NCBI RefSeq assembly: GCF_008831285.2
Contig: NC_045140.1
Location: 16,492,370 to 16,552,369, forward strand
DNA from: Nymphaea colorata
Taxonomy: Eukaryota > Streptophyta > Magnoliopsida > Nymphaeales > Nymphaeaceae
Direction: 5' to 3'
Length of the DNA stretch: 60,000 nucleotides
The notes beneath the pieces are model-generated. The model worked only from the letters and a program-made list of their open reading frames with translations. It was not told where the DNA came from and did not search any database. A program made the translations under genes and the position numbers. Shown here piece after piece: positions 22,296 to 35,147 of this stretch; the first letter of the stretch is position 1; each line of letters opens with the position of its first letter.

Positions 22296-23720
22296 ATCAC
22301 GTGTTCGACGAGACTTGCACGAACTTGAGGATGTCACCAACCGGCAGTCAAGGGATTCAATGGTACCTCTTGAATTAGTTTTTGTTCTTTTAGTATTTTC
22401 AAGGATTGGACGATTTTGGTCATGTTCACATCAGCGTTTCCTTTGTAACATCGTTGTGATCTAAATCATTGTTTGAACTGCTGCGAGCGCAAACGACACT
22501 AGTTTTGGTTATTTAGGAAGTCTCATGCCTGAGAGCTTCGTTGTTTGACTGTTCTAAAAAGTGGTACCCAATTCTTGCAGGAACTCTTTTCGCTTATGGG
22601 CAGACCAGCAGTGGGAAAACTTTCACAAGGTAAGGTTCTTCAAACAATCCAAGAGTTATCCATCTGGCTGTCCAAGAAAGTCTTTCGGCATATTCAGTTG
22701 GTAGTCATGTTGTTTTTTCACACGAATAACTGCTAGAATGCTGTGAAGACCAACCTTTAAAATGGTAGACTGGTGTCTCTCTTCTGATGTTTGCTTGTAT
22801 TTCTGAAACTAGACAACAGATGGTGAGTTTAGAATTGGGGTTTCATACGTGGAGGTTTATAATGAAAAAATCAACAATCTAGGTTAATGTTGAGATTAGC
22901 TCATAGTTACGTGGAGGTTCATGATTAGCTCTTTCCACGCTTTTCTTAATGGAGGTTAATGTTGAGATTCAATTTAGGTTATAGAAAGCTCAGGGCAAGA
23001 ATCTGCGGCATTTGGTGATATGGTCAACTGAAGATGCTGTCCGTGTCTCTGTTTTGGTTTCTGATCTAGCACACTTCTGGAAACTATCTTCTATATGTTT
23101 CTTATGATGGCATATGGGATCATAATAGTTTTTAGTATTTCTTTTTTGTTTTTGAGTACATTGGATGTTTAAAATACAAACCTTTTTCTTTTTTACAGAA
23201 TTTGGTAGATTTGGCTGGTTTAGTTTAAGTCACTAGTTATCCAGGAGTGGTGCTCATTTTTTTTTTTGCCCTATTTGTTTACATATTAACAAAATAATAT
23301 TACAAATTCAAGTGTATACGCCATATATATTGTCTATTCACTATTGTATGTATTATAGGACACACACACATGTAGGTGCATAGACTCTCAGATTCCCATA
23401 TATTGAAACCACTAAGTCCTTAAATATTCTTATTTCCAGAGAACTATTTATGCTAGATTGCCAGGCCATGGTGTCATTAAGGGTACTTCAACTAGACCTC
23501 CCTCTTTTTGTTCTGGTTTAGATTCGTCTGTGGAATATCTCTTAGTGAAAATCAAAACCTATATGAATAATATGTCCAAGTATATTTTGTTATAAAATTT
23601 CCCTAGGATATTTTGTTATTTTTCTGTATTCTTCTTGTGGCAATCTTGCCAATACGTACACGATTATCTAAATAAATACACACCCACACATATCCCCCTG
23701 CCCCCCCACCCCCACATATA

Positions 23721-23721
<1 letters not shown>

Positions 23722-23771
<50 letters not shown>

Positions 23772-23782
23772 GTATATATATA
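23722..23782. repeat. (CA)n-(TA)n microsatellite
   Basis: About 41 bp of alternating CA is followed directly by alternating TA. It lies in the gap of the kinesin pseudogene. The minus-strand open frame through it encodes polyvaline-cysteine and is an artefact. Confidence 0.95.
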
Positions 23783-24515
23783 TCCATAAATATTTAGAAA
23801 TCGAAGAAAAAATAATATATGAGAAATCCCATAATGGTCCTAAAGTAAATTTCAAATTCCATATGTGCAAGTAAAAGCGATTATTCACAAGCCTATTAAT
23901 AGATCACATAATCATAGTATCTAGGAGGATAAACTTTGAAGTATGCTTAACTAGGACAACAGTTTATTGAAGTCCTTTCTTGGCAAATAAAAGATTGGGG
24001 ACCTATTCCATTGCCCTTTTAAGTGATGCCCTAATTGGCAGTTGAATATTAACTGGACAATTTAGGATATTCTCTTATCCTAATGATGCCAATATCCAGC
24101 CAATGCCGGGTCCAAGGATGTGCCAATGATACGTCTGTCGGCATATATGGTTACTGAGGCCATTGGTGCAGTTCGATGTTTCTAAACTTGCATGTTGAGT
24201 TTTAAAAGTACACAATATGATACAATATGGAGACCTTGATGATATTTAGAATTTAGATTCTAGTGACTGGACAATATTTGTTCTATGAAGCTCTCTCCTT
24301 AGCCCTTTCCCATAATGTTTTGCATGAGCTAGGATATGCTTTAGCAATATCACCTATTATGCTAAAAATTCCATGTTCTATTGCAATATAATCCAGGTTT
24401 TGGATTATCTTACACAAAGTTGCTATATAGTGGTTGGTTGCATTTGGTTAATGGCAAGTGCAGTGTAAAAGCATCTTTCTATCTGCTTGATTTGTCTTTT
24501 ACTTTTTATCTTTAG

Positions 24516-25723
24516 GACTGGAAAGACATCTGTACGTGGTGCGTGGGCAGACAATATGACATGGTTCAAAGGTAAAGGTTGGTAATTAATACATATCCTC
24601 TATGTTTCAAACTTTCAACTATGGTCCAAGTATAATGATATCCTTTTCTCAGGAGACCTGCTTGTACCCGACTCACTTAAGGATGCCTTTGATGGAGTTA
24701 CTGCTGTGGTATGTGAATCCACACTTATCATTCTTCATTTGAAATGTCATTTATTGATGTCACTTAAGATAACATTGCTTCCTTTCCTTGGTTGAAGAAA
24801 TTTTTACTGTTATTGAGAATGTTTACTTTTTGGAAGTATTTTCTCAAAATTTCTGCCTATTTATTTATACCACATTTGATGGTTCTTTCTGGTGAAATTG
24901 GACTATTGAGAAAGGCTATATATAATTTCAGAATCTTATTGCTAGTTTCTAGGAAGACACAATTGCTAAATAAACAAGGTATTTATGGTCAACTTAGGTA
25001 AGAAAGCATTTTTGAATGAAAAAAGAGATCGGTCCTTCATGACATTGTACAGCTAAGACTATTTAACGGCAAAATGAGTGGTGTACCACTGTACCTTATT
25101 ATTAGTTAGTTAACCATTTATAAAGTGTACGCACAAGCTGTGGATAAAAAGTTGTTATGTTTGCAAGATAAGAACCTGATCCAGTATCTAGGAAGACCTG
25201 GTTAATGTTTAAACTTTAAACAGCGTATGCATGACTATCATAGATAAAAAATAGGTTGGACTTCCTTCGGCATCCCAGCTGCTAAGATTTGTTTGATGGC
25301 AAACTATTTATGCAGGCTGTACTGTTAATCAGTCATAAATTTATAGACTGCACAAATAAGTCACAGGTAAAAAGCTGTTATTTGATATATGGAAGATGAG
25401 ACCTGCTGAGTTGTGTCTTTGGAGTTTCTGGATCATCTCATATAAAAGTTAGTGAATGAGTAAAATTCAAAGGGTTGCTGATGTATTTCATCCAGTTGCT
25501 AGTGTTTTTTTTTTTATTATTGTGTTCCTGGAAGATTAAGCTTGAATAATGTGTTTTTTGGCAATGATTTCACCTTCATTATTCAAGAGAGATGAGATAT
25601 GTTATTCTGACCATTTTTAGGTATCTTGTGTTGGAGGCTTTGGCTCAAACTCTCATATGTATAAAGTCAATGGAACTGCAAATATTAATGCTATGATTGC
25701 TATCAGAGCTGCATCAGAAAATG
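24516..25723 (+). pseudogene. NAD(P)-binding Rossmann protein (At1g32220-like), three intact internal exons, fragment
   Basis: Exons 24516-24571, 24653-24708 and 25621-25723 have proper AG and GT borders and compatible phases. Joined they read SVRGAWADNMTWFKGDLLVP, DSLKDAFDGVTAVV, SCVGGFGSNSHMYKVNGTAN and INAMIAIRAASENG without a stop. This matches the middle of a plant organellar atypical short-chain dehydrogenase-like family (Arabidopsis At1g32220 type, related to the complex I NDUFA9-like group), where GDLL.PDSLK.AL.GVTSVISCVGGFGSNS.M is a signature. The upstream exon with the dinucleotide-binding GGNGFVGS motif and the downstream VKRFVYISAADFG exon are both absent. The fragment sits inside the gap of the kinesin pseudogene in the same orientation. 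Confidence 0.85.
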
Positions 25724-26769
25724 GTAAGCTTCACTTGTTCTTTGCAATGTTACTCTTCCACTTTCCCCTTTCTTCTGTTTGGCTTTTTGTGAGAACTTGT
25801 CACTTTCATGAGATATGTATACATGACAAAACCTGGAACCTCATTTGTTGATATAAAAATACACAAATTTTATGCTTGCTTAGCACTTTTATTTTCAAGT
25901 TTAAGTGCATGGTTTGGGGAATAATAGAGGGGGGACTGTTTGTTCTCTTCGTTTATCGGATCATTCTTGCTGCCACCAGCATCATCTGTGTCAAAACCAT
26001 TATGCATAAGTTATGATTTCTGATCCAAGACTGGTGCTGGTGGCATACGTTTGAAGGAAGGGAAATACATAAATAAAAGCTGAATAGCCCATTGGAAATG
26101 TTATCAACAGAATTAGTGATAGTGGTGTTAGGCAAAGGTCTGGCATAGGTAGCCGTTTGTCCTCTTAAATTTTTATTGTTAGCAGTATAATTATTAGGAT
26201 TCTAATTTCTCACTGGTATATCATCTTTGCAGAGGACATATTCCTTACCGTGATAGCAAGCTCACCGCAATTCTTCATGCTGCTCTTGGTGGCAATGATT
26301 ATCTGTACTGTTGCACATGAAGAGGTCAAACTTAAATCTGGTTTTTCTAGGTATTTTCTTTCAATCAATTCCATTAAACCTCATAGTTACATGCAATCAA
26401 TTATCTATATATAGGTTCATGTTGATGAAACAAAGGGGACTTTGCAGTTCACTGGTAGAGCTAAGCGCATCACAAATTGTGTTCAAGTGAATGAGGTTAT
26501 CTCTTCCTTGTCTTGTTTTAATTGTGCAGGATAGTCATTTACCTTTGTCTTGATTTTTTTATGCATGTTTAATAGCTTGATCGAACCAACTGAGTTGTCT
26601 AAGACCTGTTAGCTTAGTCTCCAATCTGGTCAATAAAATGGAAGAATCAGGAAATGGGAAGACTTGGCTTCGAATGACCAGGCTGAGTGATCCAAGTTTT
26701 GGCCGTGACAGCATAGTTTTGGCCAAGTTAGCCTAGTCCCAGAGTTTAATGGAGTCATTCATGTATACA

Positions 26770-29393
26770 AAGTAATGACAACTTTAAACTTTCAAGTTTC
26801 TAAAGTCCATTGGATTTTATAAATTTTCAAAATGATTTTAAACATGGTCTAGACTTTTGTATATTTTAAAAATCACATCTGCATTCAAAAACATGTATGC
26901 ATTCGGCATCCTAGACCGGATAAAATGACACCTCAGTTCTACTTGCTTGCTCAAAATCCGCAATCCAACATCCTAGACCCGATTAGATGAGACCTTTGAT
27001 CGCGTAGGGGACTAGATCAGACCTATGATCTATTTCTTAGATCAAAATCCCTAATCCAACATCATATACTTGATCACATAAAAAAATGAGTGATTTTCTG
27101 ATTTGTTGTAAATTCTTTTCAAATCCTTTAGGAATTTTTGAAATCATTTGAAGAATATTAGTTTGTCTATATAAGTCTTTGAAATCATTGTCAAGTCTTC
27201 CAAAATTGTGCAAGTTGGCTTCAAATTCTTTTCATTTTTGTAGAATCTTCTCAATTTCTCGTTGTATCTTTAAATTTCTTGTATTTGATGTGTGACATTT
27301 CCTAAATGCTTGTTAAATTCTCAAGTTTTTAATTGCACTTTTTACTCTCGAGTTTTTCAAATTTGTAAAACAATTTTAAACATGGTCTGAACTCTCTGGT
27401 TCAGATTTTAAAATTCGAAATCCAATTTCGAATTACCAATCCAAGAGACCGTATAAGATTGGACCTCTACTCTAGAGCTTTGGTTTGATTCCTGCATACA
27501 ACATCCTAGACCAGATCAGAGCTGACCTTTGATCCAAAACATAGTTATGAATCCCTATTTCAACACCCCATACCGGATCAGGTCAGACCTCTGATCTATT
27601 TCTTGCATCCAAATCCTAAATCAAACATCATTGAACAGATTCAAATCCCTTTTGAGTATTTGGAATCATTTCCCGTGTTTTACTTTGTCTATATACATCT
27701 TTGAAACGACTCTCTAAGTTTTCCAAAATTTTGTAACTTGAATTCAAATTCTTATGATTCATTTTCTGTGAATTTTCTCAATTTCTTTTGAGTTCTTCAG
27801 ATTTTTTGGATTTGATTTCGTACTTTTCTAAAATCTGTGCTAAATTCTCAAACTTGTTAATGCACCTTTATACTTTCAAGTTTCTAAATACCATTGGATT
27901 GTATAATTTTTCAAAATGATTTTAAACATGGTCTAGACTTGGGTTTAATGTTTTAAAATTCACATCCATTTTCAAAAAAATATTCATTCGACGTCCTAGA
28001 CCGGATAAAATGAGACCTCCGTTCTTAATGCTAGTTCAAAACCCGCAATCCAACATCCTAGACCGGATTAGATGTGACCTCTGATCTGGACCTTAGAGAC
28101 GAGACCTCCGTTCTAGATGCTTGTTGAAAACGCAATCCAACATCCTAGACCAGATTGGATGAGATCTCTAATCCATACCTTAGGTCAAAATCCCAAATCC
28201 AACATCCCAAGTCGGATAAGATGAGACTTATAATTGAAATCTTAGGGTAGAATCACCAACTTCAATTTTCGCGTAGGGGACTAGATCAGACCTATGATCT
28301 ATTTCCAAGATCAAAATCCCAAATCCAACATCATATACTTGATCACATAAAAAAATGAGTGATTTTCTGATTTGTTGCAAATTCTTTTCACATCCTTTAG
28401 GAATTTTTGAAATCACTTGAAGAATATTAGTTTGTGTATATAAGTCTTTGAAATCATTGTCAAATCTTCCAGAGTTGTGCAATTTGGCTTCAAATTCTTT
28501 TAATTTTCTTAGAATCATCTCAATTTCTTGTTGTATCTTTAAATTTCTTGTATTTGATGTGCGACATTTTCTAAATGCATGTTAAATTCTCAAGTTTTTA
28601 ATTGCACTTTTCTATTCTAGAGTTTCTAAATTACACTAGGTTGTCCGAATTTGTAAAACGATTTTAAACATGGTCTGAACTCTCGGGTTCAGATTTTTTA
28701 AATTTGAAATCCAATTTCGAATTACCAATCCAACTTCTGAGACGGTATAAGTTTGGACATCTATTCTAGTGCTTTGGTCTAATTCCCACCTACAACATCC
28801 TAGACCAGATGAGAGCTGACCTCTTATCCAAACCGTAGGTATGAATCCCATACCAGATGAGATTAGACCTCTGATCTATTTCTTGCATCCAAATCCTAAA
28901 TCAAACATCATTGAACAGATTCAAATCCCTTATGAGTATTTGAAATCATTTCCAGTGTTTTACTTTGTCTATATACATTTTTGAAACCACTCTCTAAGTT
29001 TTCCAAAATTTTGTAAATTGAATTCAAATTCTTATGATTCATTTTTTTGTGAATTTTCTCAATTTATTTTGAGATCTTCAATTGTTTTGGATTTGATTTC
29101 GTACTTTTCTTAAATCTGTGCTAAATTCTCAAACTTGTAAATGCACCTTCATACTTTCAAGTTTCAAGTTTCTAAATACCATTGGATTGTATAATTTTTC
29201 AAAATGATTTTAAACATGGTCTAGACTTGGGTTTAATTTTTTAAAATTCACATCCATTTTCAAAAAAATATTCATTCGACGTCCTAGACCGGATAAAATG
29301 AGACCTCCAAAATCCGCAATCCAACATCCTAGACCGGATTAGATGAGAGCTCTGATCTAGACCTTAGAGAGGAGACCTCAGTTCTAGCTGCTT
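26770..29393. repeat. Tandem duplication with ~1268-bp period and shared gatcnnaccttagacc-type subrepeats
   Basis: The segment 27001-28130 is repeated at 28269-29393. cgcgtaggggactagatcagacc occurs at 27003 and again at 28271. A further partial unit at 26770-26990 shares aaaatgattttaaacatggtctagac and catcctagaccggataaaatga. Short words such as atccaacatcctagaccggat recur many times within each unit, so the block has nested periodicities. It has no conserved coding content. Confidence 0.9.
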
Positions 29394-30620
29394 ATCAATT
29401 TTTTTCTAGTTTTACAAAATTATTGCTATTTTGCACATGTTTTGCAAACACTTTTACTTCTTGAAAACCATGACTTTTCACGTTTTCTACAAAATGTCAA
29501 AGACTACGACCATCGTTGATGTACTTATAAACTTTTTAATGGTTTTGCTTGGTTTTTGACGTTTAATGAACTTCACAAAATTTTTGAACTTTTCCAAAAT
29601 TTAACATCTTGCTACACTAAATCTATGGAAAGTTTCTAATTACTTTAAAAGTATCATTCAAACTTTGTTAATTTACTACTTTTATGGGTTTTAAAACTTT
29701 ATATTTGGCATATCTTTTCTTTTACGGTTGAAGCACTTTTGAACTCTTTTAATCTTTTGCAAATGTTGCTTTGATCCCATAAAATTTTTGAATGTTTGAG
29801 AAAGCTTTACATTGTTTTGGTTTTGGAAAGATGACATTTTTATGGGTTTTTGTCAAATTCATGTGCTATTTGAAATTTTGCAAAACTTAATCAAAAGCTG
29901 TTCTGGTTTTGCAAAATGGTTGCACTTTTTCATATGTTGGAAGGACTATTGTTTTGTTAAGTTTATGTCTCTTTAAATTTGCAAAAGCAGTATTGATCTC
30001 TTATAAATTGTTTAGAAGTTTTATATAGCTTTTTGCAAATTTTACAAATCTTTTAAATTTGTAAGTATTGTTTTGAACTGATAAAATATGTAAGTATTGG
30101 TGTTTTTCTTAATTGTCAACACTTGCAAGTTTTTGGACGTGATGAAACTTTTGCCTTTTTTTTTACAGTTGCTAATGGTTTTGGACTTTTTTTTGGATTT
30201 CTAAAAGTTAACCCTTTTTTATGCATTTTGGTGAAATATGTGCGTAATTTGAAGTATTGGTAAACTTTATCAATTTTTTTCTAGTTTTACAAAATTCTTG
30301 CTCTTTTGCACATGTTTTGTGAACACTATTACTTCTCGAAAATTTATGACTCTTCACGTTTTCTGCAAAATGTCAAAAACTAGTTGTAACGTTTATGTAC
30401 ACTTATAAACATGTTAAATGTTTTACTTGGTTTTTGACCTTTTATGGACTTCACAAAATTTTTACAAAATTTAACATCTGGTTAGACTAAGTCTATGGAA
30501 AGTTTCTAATTACTTTGAAAATAGCATTCAAAGTTTGTAAAATTTACTACTCTTGTGGATTTTGAACTTTATATTAGGCATAGCTCTTCTTTTATGGTTG
30601 AAACACTATTGAACCTTTTG
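29393..30620. repeat. AT-rich tandem repeat, ~870-bp period
   Basis: 29393-29750 recurs at about 30262-30617. Both contain tatcaatttttttctagttttacaaaatt, ttttgcacatgtttt, cttcacaaaattttt and tatggaaagtttctaattactt in the same order. Weaker relatives lie at 31360-31700 and 39120-39350. The sequence is dominated by T and A runs with no gene. Confidence 0.8.
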
Positions 30621-31180
30621 TTGACGTAGGAGGGGGTCGATCACAGTGTTTTTCCTAAATAAGACTGTTTGTACTCTTTCAGTGGCTGTGTTGTTTGGTT
30701 GGACGTCTTTGTTCAGGTTTGTTTTGAAAGAAATATGTTGTTGTTGAAGTTTGTTTAAGGGTTTAATGACTTAATCTTGCTTTCTAAGTGTTGCTGCATG
30801 TTATCATGGGATAGTTAAGGTCATTTATGTATCAATCATAGTTGTGTTGTTGAGACACAATAGTCACAACAACAGCGTTCTGCTTAAGGCACTTCTTGTT
30901 GTACAGTAGGCTGATACTTTTGCACTCTTGTAAAGCATGATTGGCTTTACTGGTGAATGATTATTTCCACTAGCAATCTTTGATGCTGAGAAAACCTTTT
31001 GAACTGCTGGTATGGTAGTTATATGAGACATAAGTCACAGACTATGACATTGTGGAGATTGTACTATCTTACATTGGAAATGCTGCAGAATAGTCTACCA
31101 TTGGAAAGCTGTATGCTTATGGTTTGTGGCTTGTTATTGTTGAAGCTGCTTGGTTTGTTAATGCACTCTATTTATGTCAA
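30434..31180. repeat. Duplicated block E, copy 1 (partner 35579-36330)
   Basis: Nearly identical to 35579-36330 from gaccttttatggacttcaca to cactctatttatgtca, with only a few substitutions and a short indel (agacat here, acagacat in the partner near 36175). The high identity suggests a recent event. No conserved coding content is seen, although short frames are open. Confidence 0.95.
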
Positions 31181-31355
31181 TTTCATAGACTTTTTGGCAA
31201 TTATTTCAGCCTGTTTAAAGCTACCATTCTCTTGAGTTTGTTTTTTGCATTATTTTTTCTAAACATGATAGCAATTGTTTTTGTTTTACAAGATTTTTTA
31301 CATATTTTTATAATGACTACAAACGTTTATAATGCCCCTGTAACCATTGCTCATT
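31181..31355. repeat. Duplicated block F, copy 1 (partner 56428-56605)
   Basis: The stretch from ttcatagact to ccattgctcattttt matches 56428-56605 with few differences. It abuts the end of block E exactly, so the junction marks a rearrangement breakpoint. It has no coding content. Confidence 0.9.
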
Positions 31356-32029
31356 TTTTTCTAATTTTACAAAATTGCTGCACTTTTTCACATCTTTTGG
31401 AAAGACTATATTGTTTCGATTATGACTCTTTACCTTTTCTAAATGTTAAATATTTCTCATATTTACTAATTTGAACTTTTTTAGACACTTATAAACTGTT
31501 TTGAAAGTTTTACTAGCTTTGTGATCTTTTTCGTACTTCCCAGAGTTTTTATACTTTTCAAATATTTAATGTCAAATACATTTTGCCAGTGAAACATAAT
31601 TTCAAAAATTCTTATAATTTCTAAAAATTTGTTAATTACTTGGAAGGAAGCATTAAAATTCGTTCTTTTTTATCGTTAAAATGACAATAACTAAAATATA
31701 AACTTTCACGTTTCTTGCTAACTATGCCATAAGAATTGTGATGTCGTTAACTATGCGGAAAGTATTAGAAAGTTACTAGCTTTTTATCGCATGTAACAAA
31801 GGATGATTGATTAAAATTAATACTAACCAAAAATGCAACTTTACTTTTACAAGTGAATTATTTGAAACCATGTTTAAATGCCTAGCAAATTGGTGTATTC
31901 AACAATGCGCTGATTACAGTGTGTTTACTTTTCAATTTACGGGATCAGTTTTCTTGTTCTTCATTTAGATAAATTTCACATTTAGCATACAATATGTCTT
32001 ATTGGATTGCATTTGTTTGAATTGCTCAG

Positions 32030-32158
32030 GCTACAAGGAATCCTTTGTGTTCAAGTGCCAACCAGTTCAATGTCACACAATTTTGTGGACCCCGTCCTGA
32101 TGACAATGTGGACTCTTTTGGAGGCACTTCTAACTCCACAAATGTTTCTCGAGTCCAG
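32030..32158 (+). CDS. Possible 43-codon exon, product not recognised
   Basis: Between an acceptor TTGCTCAG and a possible GC-type donor CAG|GCATGT, 129 bases stay open as ATRNPLCSSANQFNVTQFCG then PRPDDNVDSFGGTSNSTNVS. Composition (Asn, Ser, Asp, Pro) differs from the AT-rich surroundings and looks like a disordered protein segment. It could be a mutated exon of an unrecognised gene. It stands alone in its neighbourhood. Confidence 0.35.
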
Positions 32159-32337
32159 GCATGTCCAACTCAAAATTTCTATGAATATGTTCTGTCATCA
32201 CTTGTTCCATGTTTCTGTGCTGCTCCTATTAAACTTGGATATCGTTTAAAAAGCCCTAGCATCTCTATGCTTCTGCCATACGATTCATGCTTTTATATTT
32301 GCTCATGTTTGGCCTTGATTTGGATCTTGATGTCATG

Positions 32338-34403
32338 CTGGCATCAATTGCTGGTATAGTTGTAGTTTCTTCTCTCATTGAAGAAAGCATACTAAAGAGT
32401 ATAGTAAAATTAACAAAAAACATCTGTGTAAGTACCCTTGTTTTTGTTCATGTATTTGCATGTGTAATTGGTTTTCTAGTGTTCAGGACTTAAAGCTACA
32501 TAATTAGTTTGACTTGGAGATGTTTCTTTCTTCCCTTTTTCAATGCTAAAAAACGAGTTGATTGTAGAAGCATTAGCTTTGGTTATTCACATGTAAGCTG
32601 ATTAGTGGGTCAATGTCTAATTTGATTTAAGTTCATAACTGGTCGTAAACAACAACGTTATGATGCTTGGGGTTGTTTACGGCATTGGATTTTTGTATCA
32701 TAAAAATGAGACCTTAGCTTACGATGCCTCTTTTTTTACGTACTAAAGTTTTATCCTTCTTTTTGAATTTTTAGTGTTTTTTGATAGAAGAACCTAACCC
32801 AAACCATTTGTGAAACTTTCAATCAGTTGAATACCCAACTTTTTTGGGAACTCCTCACCCTTAAACCAATCTTTTGTACAGAAGACCCTACTTTTATGGG
32901 AGATTTGGTGAAGTTCGTTCTTTTAACCAGCCAAGTTTTACATTCACCCATCTATTTAGGGAGTACAGTTCCTTTCTCCTGGTGATATACCATTTGATGT
33001 CAAGAACTTTTGTAAAAGAGGAACTTTTCAGTTTTGCTTAAAAACATTTTTAAAGTGTTTTCTCACACAATGATGTGCCTTGCTTTATTCTTAGTACCTT
33101 TCCAAGTGGAAGGTGGAAATTTCAAATTCTTGTTGTCCATCAATGGAAGAGGAAAATCGAAAAAATCCTGGATATGAGCAGTGAAGAAAAATCCTATGAA
33201 GTTGAGAAAGTCAAGACTAGGAAATGCTATTGACTCTGGCGATTAAGCATTTGCAAGGATTTAGCAGGAAAATATATTGAGGGAGAAGCCAAAATGCTCT
33301 ATAAGATCTTGGCAGGTAGTAAAATGAGAGTTGAGAGATGGGCTCGGAGCTTGTGTAGTCGTTCCTCTGAGTTAGTAATCGAGAGTACCGGGTAGGCATA
33401 AAGGTGATTTATGTCTATTTCGCGAAGATAATGATTTATGAACTTTTGACTCGTTGAAAACCCGTAAGGTGAAGCGGGTTGGACACGTGACAAAGCTACA
33501 CATAACTACCAAAGTGGTGGAGCTTCGTAGTAGCCTTTGGGGTGGTGAGGTATTCCCTCAAAGGTGAAGGTCGGCCCAAAAAAAAAAAAAAGAAAAGCAC
33601 AAGAAAAAAAATTGAAAGGCAAAAAGCTGAATGGAAAAGAAAAAAAATGAAGAAAAAACAAGAAAAAAGCAAAAGGTGTCTGCCAAGAGATGAAAGACAT
33701 GAAGGCTGAACTCGCAAGAATTGAATGCGACAATCTTTCGTGGATGTACGATTTTGGGGTCAATATCTGCTCCTTGTTTTGATTATCTAGGATGTCGAGG
33801 ATGGTTCCTTTCTGTTCATATTCTGGAAATTGAAGGACATTCCTTTTAAAGATTCGACAACATTGATGCGAAATAAAACCAAATGCTTGTATGGTACTAA
33901 CGGTACATGAAGGTTATATTATTTTCACAACACGAGCACTCAAGTTTATGAGTTGAATTGATTATTTTTGAACTATTTCAAAATTCAATGTAAAAACTTG
34001 ACGTCTCTTGTATGTTTCCAGGATTCCTAGGCATAGCAATAACTAACCAATCCCCTTTAGTCTTGAAAATGTTTGACCATTTCGTTACCAAATTGTTAGT
34101 CCTTCTGTGAAATAGATGAAACCCCTCAAACCTAGTTCAACTATGCTGAGCATGATGAATTATCCATCCTTTCCTTTTGTCTTTGGTGGGACAAGTGATT
34201 AAGCTGACTCTAGGTGATATTTTTCAAAAGTTCTATCGAAGTTGCATAGTGGTATATGTCCACCTAATCTTGTTTTTGTGAGTTGTATAAATTTCATGTG
34301 TTTGATCTTTATCCTTTGTTTCATTCTAGCTGCTGTTAAAATCTTTTATGTAGTTATAGCTCTTTAATAAAAGGATCAGTTGAGGCATTCAGCCCTTTGG
34401 TTT
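32338..34403. repeat. Duplicated block C, copy 2
   Basis: Nearly identical to 9196-11160. It retains about 90 bp near 34152-34245 that are missing from copy 1. It starts inside a different left flank (gatgtcatgctg) from copy 1 and ends before tttggtttgtgccccctcc, so both ends of the homology are true breakpoints. Confidence 0.92.
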
Positions 34404-34662
34404 GTGCCCCCTCCCTCTTTCCCCACCTTACTAATTTCTCGCTCCACCCATGTTCGTATCCATGCATTTTTATGTCATCAATCTAGGGCTTGAATTTTTT
34501 TTATTCCTCTAGCTTGGGTGGTCCCTTTATTTTAATTTATATGTGACTGGACATGATCCTGAATTGTCTTTTGGTTGTCTTTTATTTCCAAGAGGCCTCT
34601 ACATGGTGGAGGCTTGATTTCTCATTTTGGATTTGAGACTGACTACATAAATTTTATATGAG

Positions 34663-34792
34663 GTAAATGGTTCCAGCTTGGTGTATTTAGACAATGCAGC
34701 TACATCTCAAAAGCCATATGCTGTTTTGGAAGTTCTTCGTGATTATGCGAGGGCTACAGCTCAAATGGTCACCACAATATTCATTACTTAAG
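34663..34792 (+). pseudogene. Plastid SufS/NFS2-like cysteine desulfurase, single exon remnant
   Basis: After a TATATGAG acceptor the exon reads [20 protein letters not shown] then [11 protein letters not shown], matching the N-terminal part of SufS-type cysteine desulfurases, in which [16 protein letters not shown] is near-invariant and lines the PLP site. After a frameshift the end reads NIHYLR before a GT donor, corresponding to the family's NVHRGIHYLS block. The arginine-glycine of that block is lost. The PLP lysine exon and active-site cysteine loop are not found nearby. SufS supplies sulfur for Fe-S cluster assembly in plastids. This copy cannot be functional. Confidence 0.88.
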
Positions 34793-34984
34793 GTATCCCA
34801 ACATAACGCCCCATACCTACCCTTACTCTCTCTCTCTCCCTCCCTTGTTTTGATTGCTTGCTCACTCACATGCATGTTCGCAGTTGGACACCCACAATGA
34901 TGCACTCTTCCTGTTTGCAAAGGAAGCAAGAAAAAGAAAATTCCTTGTTCTAAAATTCTATGTTTCTGTATATCAAGGAAGGAA

Positions 34985-35147
34985 AAAAATAAGGGTAGTT
35001 CATTGGGTGCATGGTAAATCATTTGATTTAATCTTTTTTCAATAGTTTTATTATTTGGCGTATTGAAAAAATAAGGGTAGTTCATTGGGTGCATGGTAAA
35101 TCATTTGATTTAATCTTTTTTCAATAGTTTTATTATTTGGCGTATTG
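34985..35147. repeat. 82-bp tandem duplication
   Basis: The segment from aataagggtagttcattggg to ttatttggcgtattg is present twice head to tail with no visible difference. The identity points to a recent local duplication. Confidence 0.95.

Larger units (their letters stand above)
22296..26495 (+). pseudogene. Kinesin-7 (CENP-E-like) motor domain pseudogene in at least seven exon remnants
   Basis: Ordered exons carry motor-domain motifs: 22296-22362 DHVFDETCTN and after a slip VKGFNG; 22581-22629 GTLFAYGQTSSGKTFTR, the P-loop; 22820-22882 EFRIGVSYVEVYNEKINNL; 22978-23056 VIESSGQESAAFGD and DAVRVSVL; 23199-23225 NLVDLAGLV then stop, where NLVDLAGSE is expected; 26233-26324 GHIPYRDSKLTAILHAALGG then a frameshift before ICTVAHEE; 26415-26495 VHVDETKGTLQFTGRAKRIT then NCVQVNE. 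Splice phases join correctly between several exons, so this descends from an intron-containing gene, not a retrocopy. The switch II region after LAG, the helix with HINKSL, the N-terminal first strand and the whole stalk are missing. Stops and frameshifts show it is dead. Kinesin-7 motors move to microtubule plus ends in mitosis and cytokinesis. Confidence 0.92.

Noticed and set aside
23664-23888. Frame with a Cys-Val run
   Set aside because: It is the translation of the CA/TA microsatellite.
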